40,395 bases of DNA, from positions 1 to 40,395 of the forward strand of contig JACPFT010000026.1 of the NCBI GenBank assembly GCA_016182845.1, read 5' to 3'. The DNA is from Gammaproteobacteria bacterium (GTDB taxonomy: Bacteria > Pseudomonadota > Gammaproteobacteria > Enterobacterales > Permianibacteraceae). Shown in pieces: positions 25,843 through 34,533 of the stretch. Under the pieces are notes generated by a model that saw only the letters and a program-made list of their open reading frames with translations, had not been told where the DNA came from and did no database searches. Within the stretch, counting starts at the first letter, position 1; each line of letters opens with the position of its first letter. Position numbers and translations under genes: made by a program.

Positions 25843-27054
25843 ATGAAAGTGCGTATCACAGCACCGGCCCTCGCCGTGCTCCTGGCCAGCGCCGGGGCCC
25901 AGGCGGAGGTTCAGTTCAATGGCTTTTTGTCCGTGGGAGCGGGCGTCCTGGATACCGACGAGGCTCAGTATCTCGAGTATTCCGACGAGGTCGACTTCCG
26001 ATCCGACAGCGTATTCGCCCTGCAGGCCAATGCGCCGCTCAGCGACGGTTTCTCGGTGACCGGCCAGATCGTGGCGCGCGGTCAGGACGATTACGACGCC
26101 GTGGTGGAATGGGCCTTCCTGAGCTACGCGCTCAACGATCACTGGACCTTCCGCGGCGGCCGGTTGCGCACGCCCTTCTATATGTATTCCGACTTCCTGG
26201 AGGTGGGCTTCACCTACCCCTGGGTGCGGCCGCCCACCGAAGTCTACCGGGTCGCCTTCAGCTCCATCGACGGCGTGGACGCGATCTACAGCACGGCCCT
26301 GGGCGACTGGGACCTGAGCCTGCAGGCGTACTACGGCCGCTACCAGAAGGACGATTTGGAGTCCATCGCGCGCGCCAAGTCCGATGTGGACGTCCGGGAT
26401 CTGACCGGCATCGTCGCCACCCTGGAGCACGAGGGCTTGACCCTGCGCGCCTCCTACCACCAGGCCGACGTGGACCAGGAGTCGGCCGGCCTCAACACCC
26501 TGCTCACCGCCCTGCGCGGCCTGCCGGGGCCGATCAATGCCGCCGGCCGGGCCGTGGCCTCGGACCTGGAGGTGATCGAACGGCGGGCGAAGTTCTACGA
26601 GGTGGGCGCCAAGTACGATCCGGGCAACTACTTCCTGGTGGCGGAATGGACCTCCCTGGATTTCGAGCGCAGCGCGGCCCAGGACAGCGTGGGCTGGTTC
26701 GCCTCCGGCGGAGTGCGCTTCGCCGAGAAGAACACGATCTATGTCAGCTATGCCGAACTGGACCTGGATCTGGAGAAGGGTTATTCGGACCCGCTACGCC
26801 CCTTCCTGCCGGCCACCGCGCCGGTGGTGGCCGCCGTGGACGGCGCCATCATCGCCAGCGAGCGGGATCAGAGCTCCTGGACCCTGGGCTACCGCTATGA
26901 CCTGAGCGATTCGGTGGACATCAAGTTCGAGTACCAGAGCTTCGATACCAAGACCGGTCCCGGCATCCCCACGCCCGGCCAGTTCCACGACGTGGAACCG
27001 GGCTGGGATGGCGAGGCCGGCTTGTTCACCATCGCCGTCGACGCCGTGTTCTAA
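25843..27054 (+). CDS. porin-like outer-membrane beta-barrel protein
   Basis: 403 residues. The signal peptide spans about residues 1-21 (ALAVLLASAGAQA). The mature protein starts EVQFNGFLSVGAGVLD and alternates short hydrophobic beta strands with acidic loops: SVFALQANAPLSDGFSVTGQIVARG, AFLSYALNDHWTFRGGRLRTPFY, ARASYHQADVD-like strands, VGAKYDPGNYFLVAEWTSLDFE, SWTLGYRYDLSDSVDIKFEYQSFD. It ends in AVDAVF with the C-terminal Phe needed for BAM insertion. It resembles general trimeric porins but no named subtype is recognised. A small periplasmic binding-protein-like gene follows 12 nt later, so the two form an operon. Phosphate or anion passage is possible by association, not proven. Confidence 0.75.
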   Translation: MKVRITAPALAVLLASAGAQAEVQFNGFLSVGAGVLDTDEAQYLEYSDEVDFRSDSVFALQANAPLSDGFSVTGQIVARGQDDYDAVVEWAFLSYALNDHWTFRGGRLRTPFYMYSDFLEVGFTYPWVRPPTEVYRVAFSSIDGVDAIYSTALGDWDLSLQAYYGRYQKDDLESIARAKSDVDVRDLTGIVATLEHEGLTLRASYHQADVDQESAGLNTLLTALRGLPGPINAAGRAVASDLEVIERRAKFYEVGAKYDPGNYFLVAEWTSLDFERSAAQDSVGWFASGGVRFAEKNTIYVSYAELDLDLEKGYSDPLRPFLPATAPVVAAVDGAIIASERDQSSWTLGYRYDLSDSVDIKFEYQSFDTKTGPGIPTPGQFHDVEPGWDGEAGLFTIAVDAVF

Positions 27055-27066
27055 AGGAGGCCTGCC

Positions 27067-27480
27067 ATGAAAGCTATGGAATCTTGCGCACTGGCTTCCC
27101 TGCTCGCCCTGAGCCTGGCGGCCTCGGCCGATACGGTGGTGGTGGTGCATCCCAGCAACGGCAATGCCCTGGATCAGGCGGCCATCGCCCGGATCTTCCT
27201 GGGCAAGGCCAAGTCCTTCCCCGATGGCGCCCAGGTCGTGCCCATCAATCAGAAGGAGGGCGCGCCGGCTCGGGAGGCCTTCAACACCCAGTACGTGCAG
27301 AAGAACGGCAACCAGTTGAAGGCCTATTGGTCGCAACTGGTGTTCACCGGCAAGGGCACGCCGCCCAAGGAAGTGGATAACGACGACGAGGTGAAGAAGC
27401 TCATCGCCGCCAATCCCAATATGATCGGCTATGTGGATGCGGCCAAGGTGGACGCCAGCGTGAAGGTGGTGGGGAAGTAG
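27067..27480 (+). CDS. small periplasmic phosphate-binding-protein-like (PBP) domain protein
   Basis: 137 residues. A signal peptide of about 21 residues (LASLLALSLAASA) is followed by a half-size PstS-like domain: NALDQAAIARIFLGKAKSFPDGAQVVPINQKEG, then FNTQYVQKNGNQLKAYWSQLVFTGKGTPP and NPNMIGYVDAAKVD. In full PstS proteins the pattern of F-L-G-K followed by W-x-[DN]-G is part of the domain, but this protein is under half that length and lacks the second lobe. Such short members are often annotated as phosphate ABC substrate-binding proteins, though no permease is present here. AAGGAGG precedes ATG 27067. Co-transcribed with the porin-like gene. Confidence 0.75.
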   Translation: MKAMESCALASLLALSLAASADTVVVVHPSNGNALDQAAIARIFLGKAKSFPDGAQVVPINQKEGAPAREAFNTQYVQKNGNQLKAYWSQLVFTGKGTPPKEVDNDDEVKKLIAANPNMIGYVDAAKVDASVKVVGK

Positions 27481-27545
27481 CGGAAGCCCGCTCAAGCCCT
27501 GCCGGCGGGGACGCTGGTAGCCGGGACGGCGGCTGATCTGGCGGT

Positions 27546-27583
27546 GTAGGGCGGATTGCGCCTTTGGCGCGGATCCGCCCTAC
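27546..27583. repeat. 38-bp palindromic repeat, possible operon terminator
   Basis: GTAGGGCGGA (27546-27555) and TCCGCCCTAC (27574-27583) are perfect inverted repeats with a further GCGC dyad inside. It is a common dispersed motif lying 66 nt after the porin operon and may fold as a terminator, although no T run follows. Confidence 0.7.
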
Positions 27584-27628
27584 GCCTCCTTGCCGTCCCC
27601 CGCCCAGGGCAATCGCGTCTTCCGCCAG

Positions 27629-27760
27629 AGTGCTTCGATACGGCGCGGCGCGCCTACTCAGCACGAACGGTTTACTCTATCGACGTCGCTTTCTCTTTAG
27701 CCAGCCGTATCGAAGGGTTGCCCTGAGTGACCCGCGCTTTGGGCGTATCGAAGGACGCTT
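27629..27760. repeat. degenerate REP-like inverted pair
   Basis: The left arm (from 27629: tgcttcgatacggcgcgg, then ctactcagcacgaacgg) is matched by the reverse complement of the right arm near 27712-27757 (cgtatcgaaggg, ccctgagtga, cgtatcgaagga). It differs from the repeat at 1753 and 22529. Outside this and the 38-bp palindrome, the 325-bp gap 27481-27805 between convergent genes holds nothing else recognisable. Confidence 0.55.
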
Positions 27761-27805
27761 CGGCCTCGCAACCGATTCGATGCGAGCGTCCTGAATCCCC
27801 TCCGC

Positions 27806-29425
27806 TCAGATCTTGAACTGCCGCGCCAGCTTCTCCAGGCTCACCGCCAGGGCGGCCATGCGCGTGCTGACCTCGGCCATGCGCTGGGAGCTGGTGGCGG
27901 TGTTCTTCGCCTGCTCGCTGATGCCATTGGCATGCTCGACGATGCTATGGGACACGCGCTGTTGCTGTTCCGTGGCCCGGGCGATCTGTTCGTTCATGCG
28001 CGAGATGGTGGTCACGGTCTGGGTGATGGTGTCCAGGCGGCGGCCGGCGCGGGCGGCCTTGTCCACGCTGTCCTCGGCTTGATGCTTACCGGCGGCCATG
28101 GCGCTCACCGCCGAGGCGGCGCCGCCCTGCAGCTGGTCGATGATGGCATGGATCTCCTGGGTGGATTGCTGGGTGCGCGAGGCCAGGGTACGCACCTCGT
28201 CGGCCACCACGGCGAAGCCGCGCCCGGCCTCGCCGGCACGGGCCGCCTCGATGGCGGCGTTCAGGGCCAGGAGATTGGTCTGATCGGCGATGCTCTTGAT
28301 CACGTCGAGCACGACGCCGACCTTCTCGCTGTCCTGTTCCAGACGCTGGATGACCTCGGCGGCGGAGTCGACCCGACCGGCCAGGGCCTCGATGCTGCGC
28401 ACGGTCTCGTTGACGATGCCCTGGCCCTGCTTGGCGGCATCGTCGGCGGAGCGGGCCGATTGGGCGGCCTCGGTGGCGGACTGGGCGGCCGCCTCCACGC
28501 TGTCGCTCATCTGCTGCACCGCCTGTTTCACTTCGGTCGAGGCGGTCTGCTGCAGGCGGATATTGTGATCGGCCTCGCGCACCAGCTCGGACAGATTCTT
28601 GGCCAGCTCGGACAGGGGCAGGACGTCGTGCACCAGCTGCTGGATGATGCCCTGCAGCTTGGCGACGAAGGTGTTGAACCAGTGCACCAGCTCGCCCAGC
28701 TCGTCCTCGTTGCGCTTCACCAGGCGCAGGGTCAGATCGCCCTCGCCCTGGGCGATATCGCGCAGGGAGTGCACGACCTCGCCGACATTACCGGTGATGC
28801 TGCTGGCCACCAGCCAGGCCAGGAACATGAGCAAGGCCATGAGGGCCGCGCCCAGGGCCATGCCCAGCTTGACCGCCAGACCGGCGCTCTGGTTGGCGTT
28901 GTCGATGATGTCGGAGAAGTTCTTCTGGCGGTCGTCGCGGAACTGGGTCAGGGTCTGCTGCAGCCCCTGGCGCTTCTCGTTCATGCTCTGAATGGTGGGC
29001 TGAGCCTTGCCGAAGTCCAGCTCGCCCTTGATCATGCCCCGGGAGAAACCGTTGGCCAGCTCGAAATAGGCGTCGAAATCCTCGCCCATGCGCTTCACAG
29101 CCGCTTCTTGTTCCGGCTGCAGGCGGGCAATCTCGGCGAAATTGCCGCGTATGGCCTTGGCCTTCTCGGCCGCCGCCACCAGGGCCTCTTCCTCGCCGGC
29201 GGCCACCGCGCTGTTGAAGGTTTCCTGTAGGCGCTCCAGGTTCACCAGATTGGCCTCGGCCCGCTGCAACACCGGGAATTCCTGATCGCGGATGAATTCC
29301 AGGCGCTCGGCATTGCGGCTGGCGACCATGGAGCTGTAGATCAGGAACAGCAGGAAGCCGAGGATGCCGATGCTGGGCACCAAGAGGATCTTGAAACGGA
29401 TGCTGCGGTCGTTCAGCCAGTGCAT
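27806..29425 (-). CDS. methyl-accepting chemotaxis protein (4HB-type sensor)
   Basis: 539 residues. TM1 is at about 11-31 ([20 protein letters not shown]), a periplasmic helical sensor of about 150 residues follows, TM2 is at about 184-208, and a HAMP domain at about 209-262. The coiled-coil signalling domain contains the conserved hairpin tip, [20 protein letters not shown] and [12 protein letters not shown] (about 379-412), which contacts CheA and CheW. No C-terminal CheR-tethering pentapeptide is visible. It is single, opposite the porin operon. Its signal is unknown. A second receptor of different sensor length is encoded at 31847. Confidence 0.95.
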   Translation of the reverse strand: MHWLNDRSIRFKILLVPSIGILGFLLFLIYSSMVASRNAERLEFIRDQEFPVLQRAEANLVNLERLQETFNSAVAAGEEEALVAAAEKAKAIRGNFAEIARLQPEQEAAVKRMGEDFDAYFELANGFSRGMIKGELDFGKAQPTIQSMNEKRQGLQQTLTQFRDDRQKNFSDIIDNANQSAGLAVKLGMALGAALMALLMFLAWLVASSITGNVGEVVHSLRDIAQGEGDLTLRLVKRNEDELGELVHWFNTFVAKLQGIIQQLVHDVLPLSELAKNLSELVREADHNIRLQQTASTEVKQAVQQMSDSVEAAAQSATEAAQSARSADDAAKQGQGIVNETVRSIEALAGRVDSAAEVIQRLEQDSEKVGVVLDVIKSIADQTNLLALNAAIEAARAGEAGRGFAVVADEVRTLASRTQQSTQEIHAIIDQLQGGAASAVSAMAAGKHQAEDSVDKAARAGRRLDTITQTVTTISRMNEQIARATEQQQRVSHSIVEHANGISEQAKNTATSSQRMAEVSTRMAALAVSLEKLARQFKI

Positions 29426-29545
29426 ACTTTATGCCCCCAGTGGTGCATCCAGGGTCCGACGCCCGTCTGGATGTCGTCTAATCATCGGAAGCACTTAGGG
29501 TTTTGTCCAGTTGCGGGCGGTTGGCCCTAGGCGCCAGGAGGTCTT

Positions 29546-29992
29546 ATGTTTATCCGCGAACTCACCGTCGGCTGGGGAGATCTGGACGCCAATGGCCATA
29601 TGGCCAATACCGCCTATCTGAACAAGAGCGGTGATGTCCGCATGATGTATTTCGAGAACACGGGCCTCGCCATGAGCGAGTTCCGCCGCCTCCACGTCGG
29701 CCCCGTGATCCGCCAGGACGAGATCCACTACCTGCGCGAGTTCCACATGCTGGATCGCATCCAGGTGGGCCTGGAGCTGGCCGGCCTGGCGCCCGATGGT
29801 AGCCGCTTCATGCTGCGCAATACCTTCCTGCGCGCCGACGGTCAGGTGGCGGCGACGGTGACGTCCACCGGCGGCTGGCTGGATCTGTCGGCGCGGCGGC
29901 TGGTGGTTCCGCCGCCGGTGATCCACGAGGCCATGCAGGCCCTCACGCGCACGGCGGATTTCCAGGAGCTGCCGTCCAGTATCAAATCCTGA
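29546..29992 (+). CDS. acyl-CoA thioesterase-like hotdog-fold protein
   Basis: 148 residues of the 4HBT superfamily. The N-terminal active-site segment VGWGDLDANGHMANTAYLNKSGDVR contains the Asp of the YbgC/FadM-type catalytic motif (D-x-D/N-x-x-x-H-x-N). It is followed by YLREFHMLDRIQVGLELAG and ATVTSTGGWLDLSARR. These enzymes hydrolyse fatty or short acyl-CoA thioesters in the cytoplasm. The first start codon has an AGGAGGT ribosome site 5 nt upstream, which fixes ATG 29546. It is followed within 8 nt by the palindromic operator that precedes the VOC gene, so it lies just outside that regulon. Confidence 0.85.
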   Translation: MFIRELTVGWGDLDANGHMANTAYLNKSGDVRMMYFENTGLAMSEFRRLHVGPVIRQDEIHYLREFHMLDRIQVGLELAGLAPDGSRFMLRNTFLRADGQVAATVTSTGGWLDLSARRLVVPPPVIHEAMQALTRTADFQELPSSIKS

Positions 29993-29999
29993 AAGCCTG

Positions 30000-30017
30000 C
30001 TGACAGCACGTTGTCAG
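30000..30017. promoter_or_regulatory. 18-bp palindromic operator upstream of the VOC-WYL-tag cluster
   Basis: CTGACAGCACGTTGTCAG: perfect 6-bp arms (CTGACA and TGTCAG) around a 6-bp centre. It lies 50 nt before the VOC start codon. A CATAAG hexamer follows at 30027-30032. Since the WYL regulator gene lies downstream in the same direction, it is the natural candidate to bind here. Confidence 0.55.
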
Positions 30018-30067
30018 TAGGGTGCACATAAGCTGTGTTCGTCTACCCACCCAACGAGGAACACAGC

Positions 30068-30448
30068 ATGCAAACCGCAAAAACCCCCGTCGCCGTCTGG
30101 TTCGAACTGCCCACCACCGATCTGGCGCGGGCCACGCGCTTTTACGAAGGCCTGCTGGCCACCGGCCTGAAGCGCGAAACCATGGGGCCCATCGACATGG
30201 CCATCTTCCCGCACGGCGACGAGCACTGCGGCGGCGCCCTGGTCCAGGGCGGCCCCTACCGGCCCGGCGACACCGGCGCCGTGGTCTATTTGTTCGCCGG
30301 TCCGGCCCTGGATCCGGTCCTGGCCCGGGTCGCGGCCTTGGGCGGCCAGGTGGTCATCGGCAAGACCCTGATCACGCCGGAAATCGGCTACTACGCCCAG
30401 GTACGCGACACCGAGGGCAATGTGGTCGGCCTCTGCGCCAAGGACTGA
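30068..30448 (+). CDS. VOC (glyoxalase/bleomycin resistance) family protein
   Basis: 126 residues with paired betaalphabetabetabeta modules. The first block is PVAVWFELPTTDLARATRFYEGLLATGL, and the second ends in EIGYYAQVRDTEGNVVGL, the typical D-P-D/E-G-N segment that helps bind metal in the family. Metal ligands are not obvious in a full set, so a metal-free or regulatory role is possible. Members of this subgroup are often found beside WYL/YafY regulators, as here. GAGGAA is the ribosome site before ATG 30068. The gene starts the VOC, WYL, tag cluster. Confidence 0.85.
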   Translation: MQTAKTPVAVWFELPTTDLARATRFYEGLLATGLKRETMGPIDMAIFPHGDEHCGGALVQGGPYRPGDTGAVVYLFAGPALDPVLARVAALGGQVVIGKTLITPEIGYYAQVRDTEGNVVGLCAKD

Positions 30449-30516
30449 GGTCCCTCGTAGCAGAGCCGTGGCCGGCGGGTTATCCTGCCGGCCTCGTTCC
30501 AGAGTAAGCATCGCCC

Positions 30517-31206
30517 ATGCGCCGCGCCGACCGATTGTTCCAGATCGTGCAGATCCTGCGCGGCAAGCCGGTGGTCACCGCCGCCGAGCTGGCCGAGCGC
30601 CTGGAAGTGTCGCTGCGCACGATCTACCGGGACATGGACGATCTCTCGGCCTCGGGCGTGCCCCTGCGCGCCGAGGCCGGCATAGGCTATGCCCTGGAGC
30701 GCGGCTTCGATCTGCCGCCCCTGATGTTCAGCCGCGAGGAGCTGGAGGCCCTGATCGCCGGCGCACGCCTGATCAGCGCCTGGGGCGATCCGGCACTGCG
30801 CCGCGCGGTGGAATCGGCCCTGGCCAAGATCGACCAGGTCCTGCCCCGGCGCCTGCGCGGCGAAGCCGTGGAACCGGGGCTCTATGCCCCGGATTTCTTC
30901 ATCGAGGACAAGCTCTGGGCGCCCATGCCCGAGCTGCGCCGCGCCCTGCGCGAGAAGCGGAAGTTCCGCCTGGCCTATGCCGACGAGCAGGGCCGGACCA
31001 GCGAGCGCGTGCTCAGGCCCCTGGCCGTGTATTACTGGGGCAAGACCTGGACCCTGGCGGCCTGGTGCGAGCTCCGTCAGGATTTCCGTCATTTCCGCCT
31101 GGACCGCATGCGCGACTGGCAGGTCCTGGACGAGGGCTTTTCCGAGGAGCCGGGCAAGAGCCTGGCGGATTTTATGGCGGCCGTTAGGAAAGGCAATAAT
31201 GACTGA
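30517..31206 (+). CDS. WYL-domain (YafY-like) DNA-binding transcriptional regulator
   Basis: 229 residues. The N-terminal helix-turn-helix of the HTH_11/DeoR-like type reads MRRADRLFQIVQILRG, AAELAERLEVSLRTIYRDMDDL. The WYL domain lies at about 138-205, including ERVLRPLAVYYWGKTWTLAAWC and RHFRLDRMRD, with the W-T-L variant of the motif. WYL proteins bind nucleic acid or nucleotide ligands and act as repressors or activators, often in stress or defence contexts. This small YafY-like protein lies 68 nt after the VOC gene and overlaps tag by 8 bp, so it is translated with tag. The palindrome at 30000 is a likely target, implying autoregulation. Confidence 0.88.
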   Translation: MRRADRLFQIVQILRGKPVVTAAELAERLEVSLRTIYRDMDDLSASGVPLRAEAGIGYALERGFDLPPLMFSREELEALIAGARLISAWGDPALRRAVESALAKIDQVLPRRLRGEAVEPGLYAPDFFIEDKLWAPMPELRRALREKRKFRLAYADEQGRTSERVLRPLAVYYWGKTWTLAAWCELRQDFRHFRLDRMRDWQVLDEGFSEEPGKSLADFMAAVRKGNND

Positions 31207-31759
31207 AAAGAAGACCCGCTGCGCCTGGTGCAGCGACGATCCCTTGTACGAATGCTACCACGACGAGGAATGGGGGACGCCGGTCCACGACGACCGACGG
31301 CTGTTCGAGTTCCTGATCCTGGAAGGCGCCCAGGCCGGGCTGTCCTGGATCACCGTGCTGAAGAAGCGCGAAAACTACCGGGCGGCCTTCGACGGCTTCG
31401 ACCCGGTGAAGATCGCCCGTTATGACGAGGCGAAAATCGCCGAATTACTGGGTAACGCAGGCATCGTGCGCAATCGCCTGAAGATCGCGGCGGCGGTGAA
31501 GAATGCCCGGGCCTTCCTGGCCATGCAGAAGGAATTCGGCAGCTTCGCAACCTGGCTCTGGCGCCAGGTGGACGACAAGCCGCTGAAAAACTCGCCGCGA
31601 AGCTTGCGCGAGGTGCCGGCCAGCACGGCCCTGTCCGACACTATTTCCAAGGCCCTGAAGAAACGGGGCATGAGCTTCGTGGGCACGACGATCATCTACG
31701 CCTATCTGCAGGCGGTGGGCGTGGTGGACGATCACACGCGGGATTGCTGGAAGCACTAG
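31199..31759 (+). CDS. tag: DNA-3-methyladenine glycosylase I
   Basis: 186 residues. The Zn2+-binding ligands seen in E. coli Tag are present as C8 and H21 (CAWCSDDPLYECYHDEEWG) at the N-terminus and H179 and C183 (DDHTRDC) at the C-terminus. E42 in FLILEGAQAGLSW matches the glutamate of the active site, and the conserved SFVGTTIIYAYLQAVGVVDDH follows. It excises 3-methyladenine from alkylated DNA in the first step of base excision repair. The start ATG lies inside the end of the WYL gene (8-bp overlap), so it is expressed with that regulator. No Ada-type alkylation regulator is nearby. Confidence 0.96.
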   Translation: MTEKKTRCAWCSDDPLYECYHDEEWGTPVHDDRRLFEFLILEGAQAGLSWITVLKKRENYRAAFDGFDPVKIARYDEAKIAELLGNAGIVRNRLKIAAAVKNARAFLAMQKEFGSFATWLWRQVDDKPLKNSPRSLREVPASTALSDTISKALKKRGMSFVGTTIIYAYLQAVGVVDDHTRDCWKH

Positions 31760-31846
31760 CCATTCGCGTTCCTTGGCCCACTTCTACCAGCTCAGGAGAG
31801 GCTCAGGGCGAGCGGGACTGCATGCCGTCCATTTCGACTTACCGGC

Positions 31847-33802
31847 TTATAACCGGAACTGCCCCACTAGCTGCTTGAGCTGTTCCGCCAGTCTGGCCAG
31901 ATCCCGGCTGGCGGCCAAGGTGTCGCGGGCGCCGTGGGTGGCTTCCTCGGCGCTGTCGGCGATGCTCATGATGGAGCGGTGCATCTCCTGGGTCACCACC
32001 GACTGCTCCTCGGCGGCGCTGGCGATCTGGGTGCTCATGTCGTTGATGGCGCCCATGGCGGCGGTGATGCGATTCAGGGCGGCGCCGGCGCGCTCGGCCT
32101 TGCTCACGCCGTCGCCGGCCTTGGCGCGGCTGTCCTGCATGGCGCTGACCGCCTCCTTGGTGCCGCCCTGCAGGCGCTCGATCATGGACTGGATCTCGCT
32201 GGTGGAACTCTGGGTCTTGACCGCCAGGCTGCGCACCTCGTCGGCGACCACGGCGAAGCCGCGCCCCTGCTCCCCGGCCCGGGCCGCCTCGATGGCGGCG
32301 TTGAGGGCCAGGAGATTGGTCTGGTTGGCGATGGTCCGGATCACGTCGAGGACCGAGCCTATGCTGTCGCTGTATTGGTCCAGGCGAGCGATGACGGCGG
32401 CGGTGCGCTCCACTTCCTGGGCCAGGCCCTGGATGGTGGCGATGTTCTCGGCGACGACCGTTTGCCCGGTACTGGTTTCCTGGTGGGCGGTCTTCACTTC
32501 CTCCAGGGTCAGCTGGGCATTCTGTGCCACTTCCCCGACTGTGGCGGCCATCTCGGTCATGGCCGTGGCGATCTGATCGGTCTGGGATTTCTGGCGGGTC
32601 ACCACCTCGTGGCTCTGGGTGGAGATGGCCGAGGTCTGTTCCGCCGAGGCGGCCAGCTGCTCGGCGCTGGCGGCGATATGGCGCAGGGTGCCGCGCAGGC
32701 GCTCCACCAGCTCGTTGGTTCCCCGCGCCAGCACGCCCAGCTCGTCCTCGCGCGCCATGTCCAGGGTCTTGCTCAGATCCCCCTGGCCGACCTGGCGGAT
32801 CAGATCGACGACGGCGAACAGGGGCTGGCGAATGGAGCGCACGACCACGATGCCGATGGCCATGGCCAGGAGCACCGCCACCAGGGCGAAGCCCAGCAGC
32901 TGCCAGCGGCTGGATTGGACCCGCGCCTGTGCGCCGGCCTTCACGTCCTCGCCCAGGTGGCGCACTTGTTCGGCGACGCCGCCCAGCTTGCTCAAGGCCG
33001 CGTCCATGGCGCCATCCAGGGCCGCCACGGCCTTGTCGGCCTCGCGGCGCTGCTTGAGCTGTTCGGCATAGCGCGGCATCAGCCCCTGTTCGCCGCTCAA
33101 GGTGTCCCGGTAGGCGCCGAGGCCGGCCTTCACCGCCGCACCGCCGTCGCCCAAGGCGGCCAGGGCCGCGTCGATGTCCGTGAAGCTGGCATCCAGCTCC
33201 TTGCGCAGCTTGAGGGCGGCCATCAGATTCTGCCGGTCCAGGGCCTGGTTGACGCTGGCGGCCAGGCCGTGCACCAACTGCGCCAGGGCTTCGCCGCCGG
33301 CTCCCAGGTCCAGGAGGGCCGCGTCCACCTCGTCGCCCATGTCGTTGAAGGTCCGGCGTAGCTTGGCGACTTCCGCCCCCCGCTCCACGTCGGTCTTGTG
33401 GGCGGCCTGCAGGCCAGGCCCCAGGGCGAAGGCGGCGGCCACGGCTTCCTGGGCCGGCTTGAGGCTGCGCTGGACTTCCGGGTAGTCGGCAGCCAGCTCG
33501 CCCAGGGTCTTGAATGCCTGGGCATTGCGCCGGTGTTGGCGTTCGTAGCGTTCGCCGATGGCGCCCAACTTGGCGGCATCGCCGGTCTGGTGATAGCGGA
33601 TCAGCTCGGACTTGGCCTCCAGCAGGCTGGCGCCGAGCTCGCCGCCGGCGGTGCTCATGGGTCCGGCCCGGTCGCTGAGCTCGGTGAGGCCCTGATTGAT
33701 ACCCTGGATGGCCAGGACCCCGACCGCCACGGTGGCCAGGAGCAGCAGCAGGACCACCGCATAACCGGCCCCGATGCGGGCCGAGACGTTTAGCTTCACC
33801 AT
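31847..33802 (-). CDS. methyl-accepting chemotaxis protein (long helical sensor)
   Basis: 651 residues. TM1 at about 11-33 is [21 protein letters not shown]; a long helical periplasmic sensor of about 265 residues follows, roughly twice the usual 4HB length, as in HBM-type sensors. TM2 is at about 301-321, HAMP at about 322-375, and the cytoplasmic coiled coil contains [19 protein letters not shown] and [12 protein letters not shown]. It detects an unknown ligand and signals to CheA. No CheR pentapeptide at the C-terminus. It shares little sensor similarity with the receptor at 27806, which is about 110 residues shorter. Confidence 0.95.
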   Translation of the reverse strand: MVKLNVSARIGAGYAVVLLLLLATVAVGVLAIQGINQGLTELSDRAGPMSTAGGELGASLLEAKSELIRYHQTGDAAKLGAIGERYERQHRRNAQAFKTLGELAADYPEVQRSLKPAQEAVAAAFALGPGLQAAHKTDVERGAEVAKLRRTFNDMGDEVDAALLDLGAGGEALAQLVHGLAASVNQALDRQNLMAALKLRKELDASFTDIDAALAALGDGGAAVKAGLGAYRDTLSGEQGLMPRYAEQLKQRREADKAVAALDGAMDAALSKLGGVAEQVRHLGEDVKAGAQARVQSSRWQLLGFALVAVLLAMAIGIVVVRSIRQPLFAVVDLIRQVGQGDLSKTLDMAREDELGVLARGTNELVERLRGTLRHIAASAEQLAASAEQTSAISTQSHEVVTRQKSQTDQIATAMTEMAATVGEVAQNAQLTLEEVKTAHQETSTGQTVVAENIATIQGLAQEVERTAAVIARLDQYSDSIGSVLDVIRTIANQTNLLALNAAIEAARAGEQGRGFAVVADEVRSLAVKTQSSTSEIQSMIERLQGGTKEAVSAMQDSRAKAGDGVSKAERAGAALNRITAAMGAINDMSTQIASAAEEQSVVTQEMHRSIMSIADSAEEATHGARDTLAASRDLARLAEQLKQLVGQFRL

Positions 33803-33852
33803 CGCAATGCCTTGGGAGATGGTTCCTGGGGGATGGCCTATGGGTAAGCGGG

Positions 33853-33890
33853 GGGCGACACGGTGGCGCTAGGTGCGCCGCGCGTCGCCC
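33853..33890 (-). terminator. possible terminator hairpin after the Cys-rich gene
   Basis: Left arm GGGCGACACGGTGGCGC and right arm GCGCCGCGCGTCGCCC pair over most of their length around a 5-nt loop, just past the stop of the Cys-rich gene. No U tract follows. Confidence 0.35.
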
Positions 33891-33903
33891 GAATCCGCCG
33901 CGC

Positions 33904-34251
33904 TCAACACTTGTTGAATTCCTGGTCCTTCTTGGAATATTCCTCGCAGAAGTCGGTCTTGCCGCTGTCCGTGGTAATGGGCTGTTCGTCGAACTTGGCG
34001 GTGATCACCTTGGATTTGGTGATATTGAGACGCTTGTTCTCGCAGGCCGCCGTGGCCAGCTCCTTGCACTGCTTGGCATCCGCCGCCTCGGCGAAGTCCG
34101 CGCAGGTGGGCTTGCCATTGCACTTCTTGTAACTGATGTCTTCCTTGCCCGGGCAGGCGGTGCGTGTGGTCTCGAACTCGCAGGTACCGGCCAGGGCCGT
34201 GGCGCAGAACAGGAGGCTGGGGAGGGCAAAGGCAAGGGCGGTAAGTTTCAT
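33904..34251 (-). CDS. small secreted protein with eight cysteines
   Basis: 115 residues. A signal peptide of about 21 residues (LAFALPSLLFCATALA) is followed by a mature domain with eight cysteines in the order TCEF, TACPG, KKCNG, PTCAD, KQCKE, AACEN, DFCEE and NKC. The even number and regular spacing suggest four disulfide bonds and periplasmic or extracellular life. It is lysine- and acid-rich. The Cys inside the signal peptide does not fit a lipobox. No family recognised. A Pho-box-like repeat and a promoter-like TTGATA, 17 nt, ATTTAC (34368-34340, minus strand) lie about 80-115 bp upstream. Not an obvious partner of any neighbour. Confidence 0.6.
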   Translation of the reverse strand: MKLTALAFALPSLLFCATALAGTCEFETTRTACPGKEDISYKKCNGKPTCADFAEAADAKQCKELATAACENKRLNITKSKVITAKFDEQPITTDSGKTDFCEEYSKKDQEFNKC

Positions 34252-34332
34252 GGCGGGGCATCCTCGTAGGCGGGGGCGGACTCCTGGAAGGTGTAGCCCA
34301 TGGCACCAGGCCTGTCCCTCGACCTAGGGGAT

Positions 34333-34366
34333 TTGTCACGTAAATGTCATTAAAGCTTCACATATC
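34333..34366 (+). promoter_or_regulatory. Pho-box-like direct repeats with a -10-like hexamer
   Basis: TTGTCAC (34333-34339), ATGTCAT (34344-34350) and GCTTCAC (34355-34361) follow each other with an exact 11-bp period. They resemble the PhoB half-site CTGTCAT separated by A/T-rich 4-bp spacers. Ten nucleotides after the second half-site lies CATATC (34361-34366), the distance seen between Pho box and -10 in E. coli phoA. The orientation points to the plus strand, away from the Cys-rich gene. Other OmpR-class regulators also use 10- to 11-bp direct repeats. Confidence 0.5.
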
Positions 34367-34444
34367 AAGGGGTTTCCCGCCAAAACCGCCGGCGGCGAAG
34401 ACGGACAAGAGAGCGAGGGCAACCGCATGGCGTTGAGCGTGCAT
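34358..34444 (-). CDS. possible 28-aa hydrophobic peptide
   Basis: ATG at 34444 is preceded by GGAAAGG, 3 nt upstream. The peptide reads MHAQRHAVALALLSVFAAG, then GFGGKPLDM. It has a signal-like hydrophobic core but almost no mature part. It could be a leader peptide, a membrane microprotein, or the 5' remnant of a decayed gene. It overlaps the Pho-box-like repeats at its 3' end. Evidence is only the ribosome site and the hydrophobic core. Confidence 0.25.
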   Translation of the reverse strand: MHAQRHAVALALLSVFAAGGFGGKPLDM

Positions 34445-34533
34445 GAGCCTTTCCTTTCGTGGTGTTTGTCTATGCACCGCGACGGCCCCACTGCGGCGCT
34501 TATAAACACGGGTCAGCAATAAGGAAAACTACG

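Noticed and set aside
29426-29545. Sigma-28 (flagellar) promoter before the first chemoreceptor
   Set aside because: A CCGATGAT-like segment exists, but no TAAA element lies at the correct distance.
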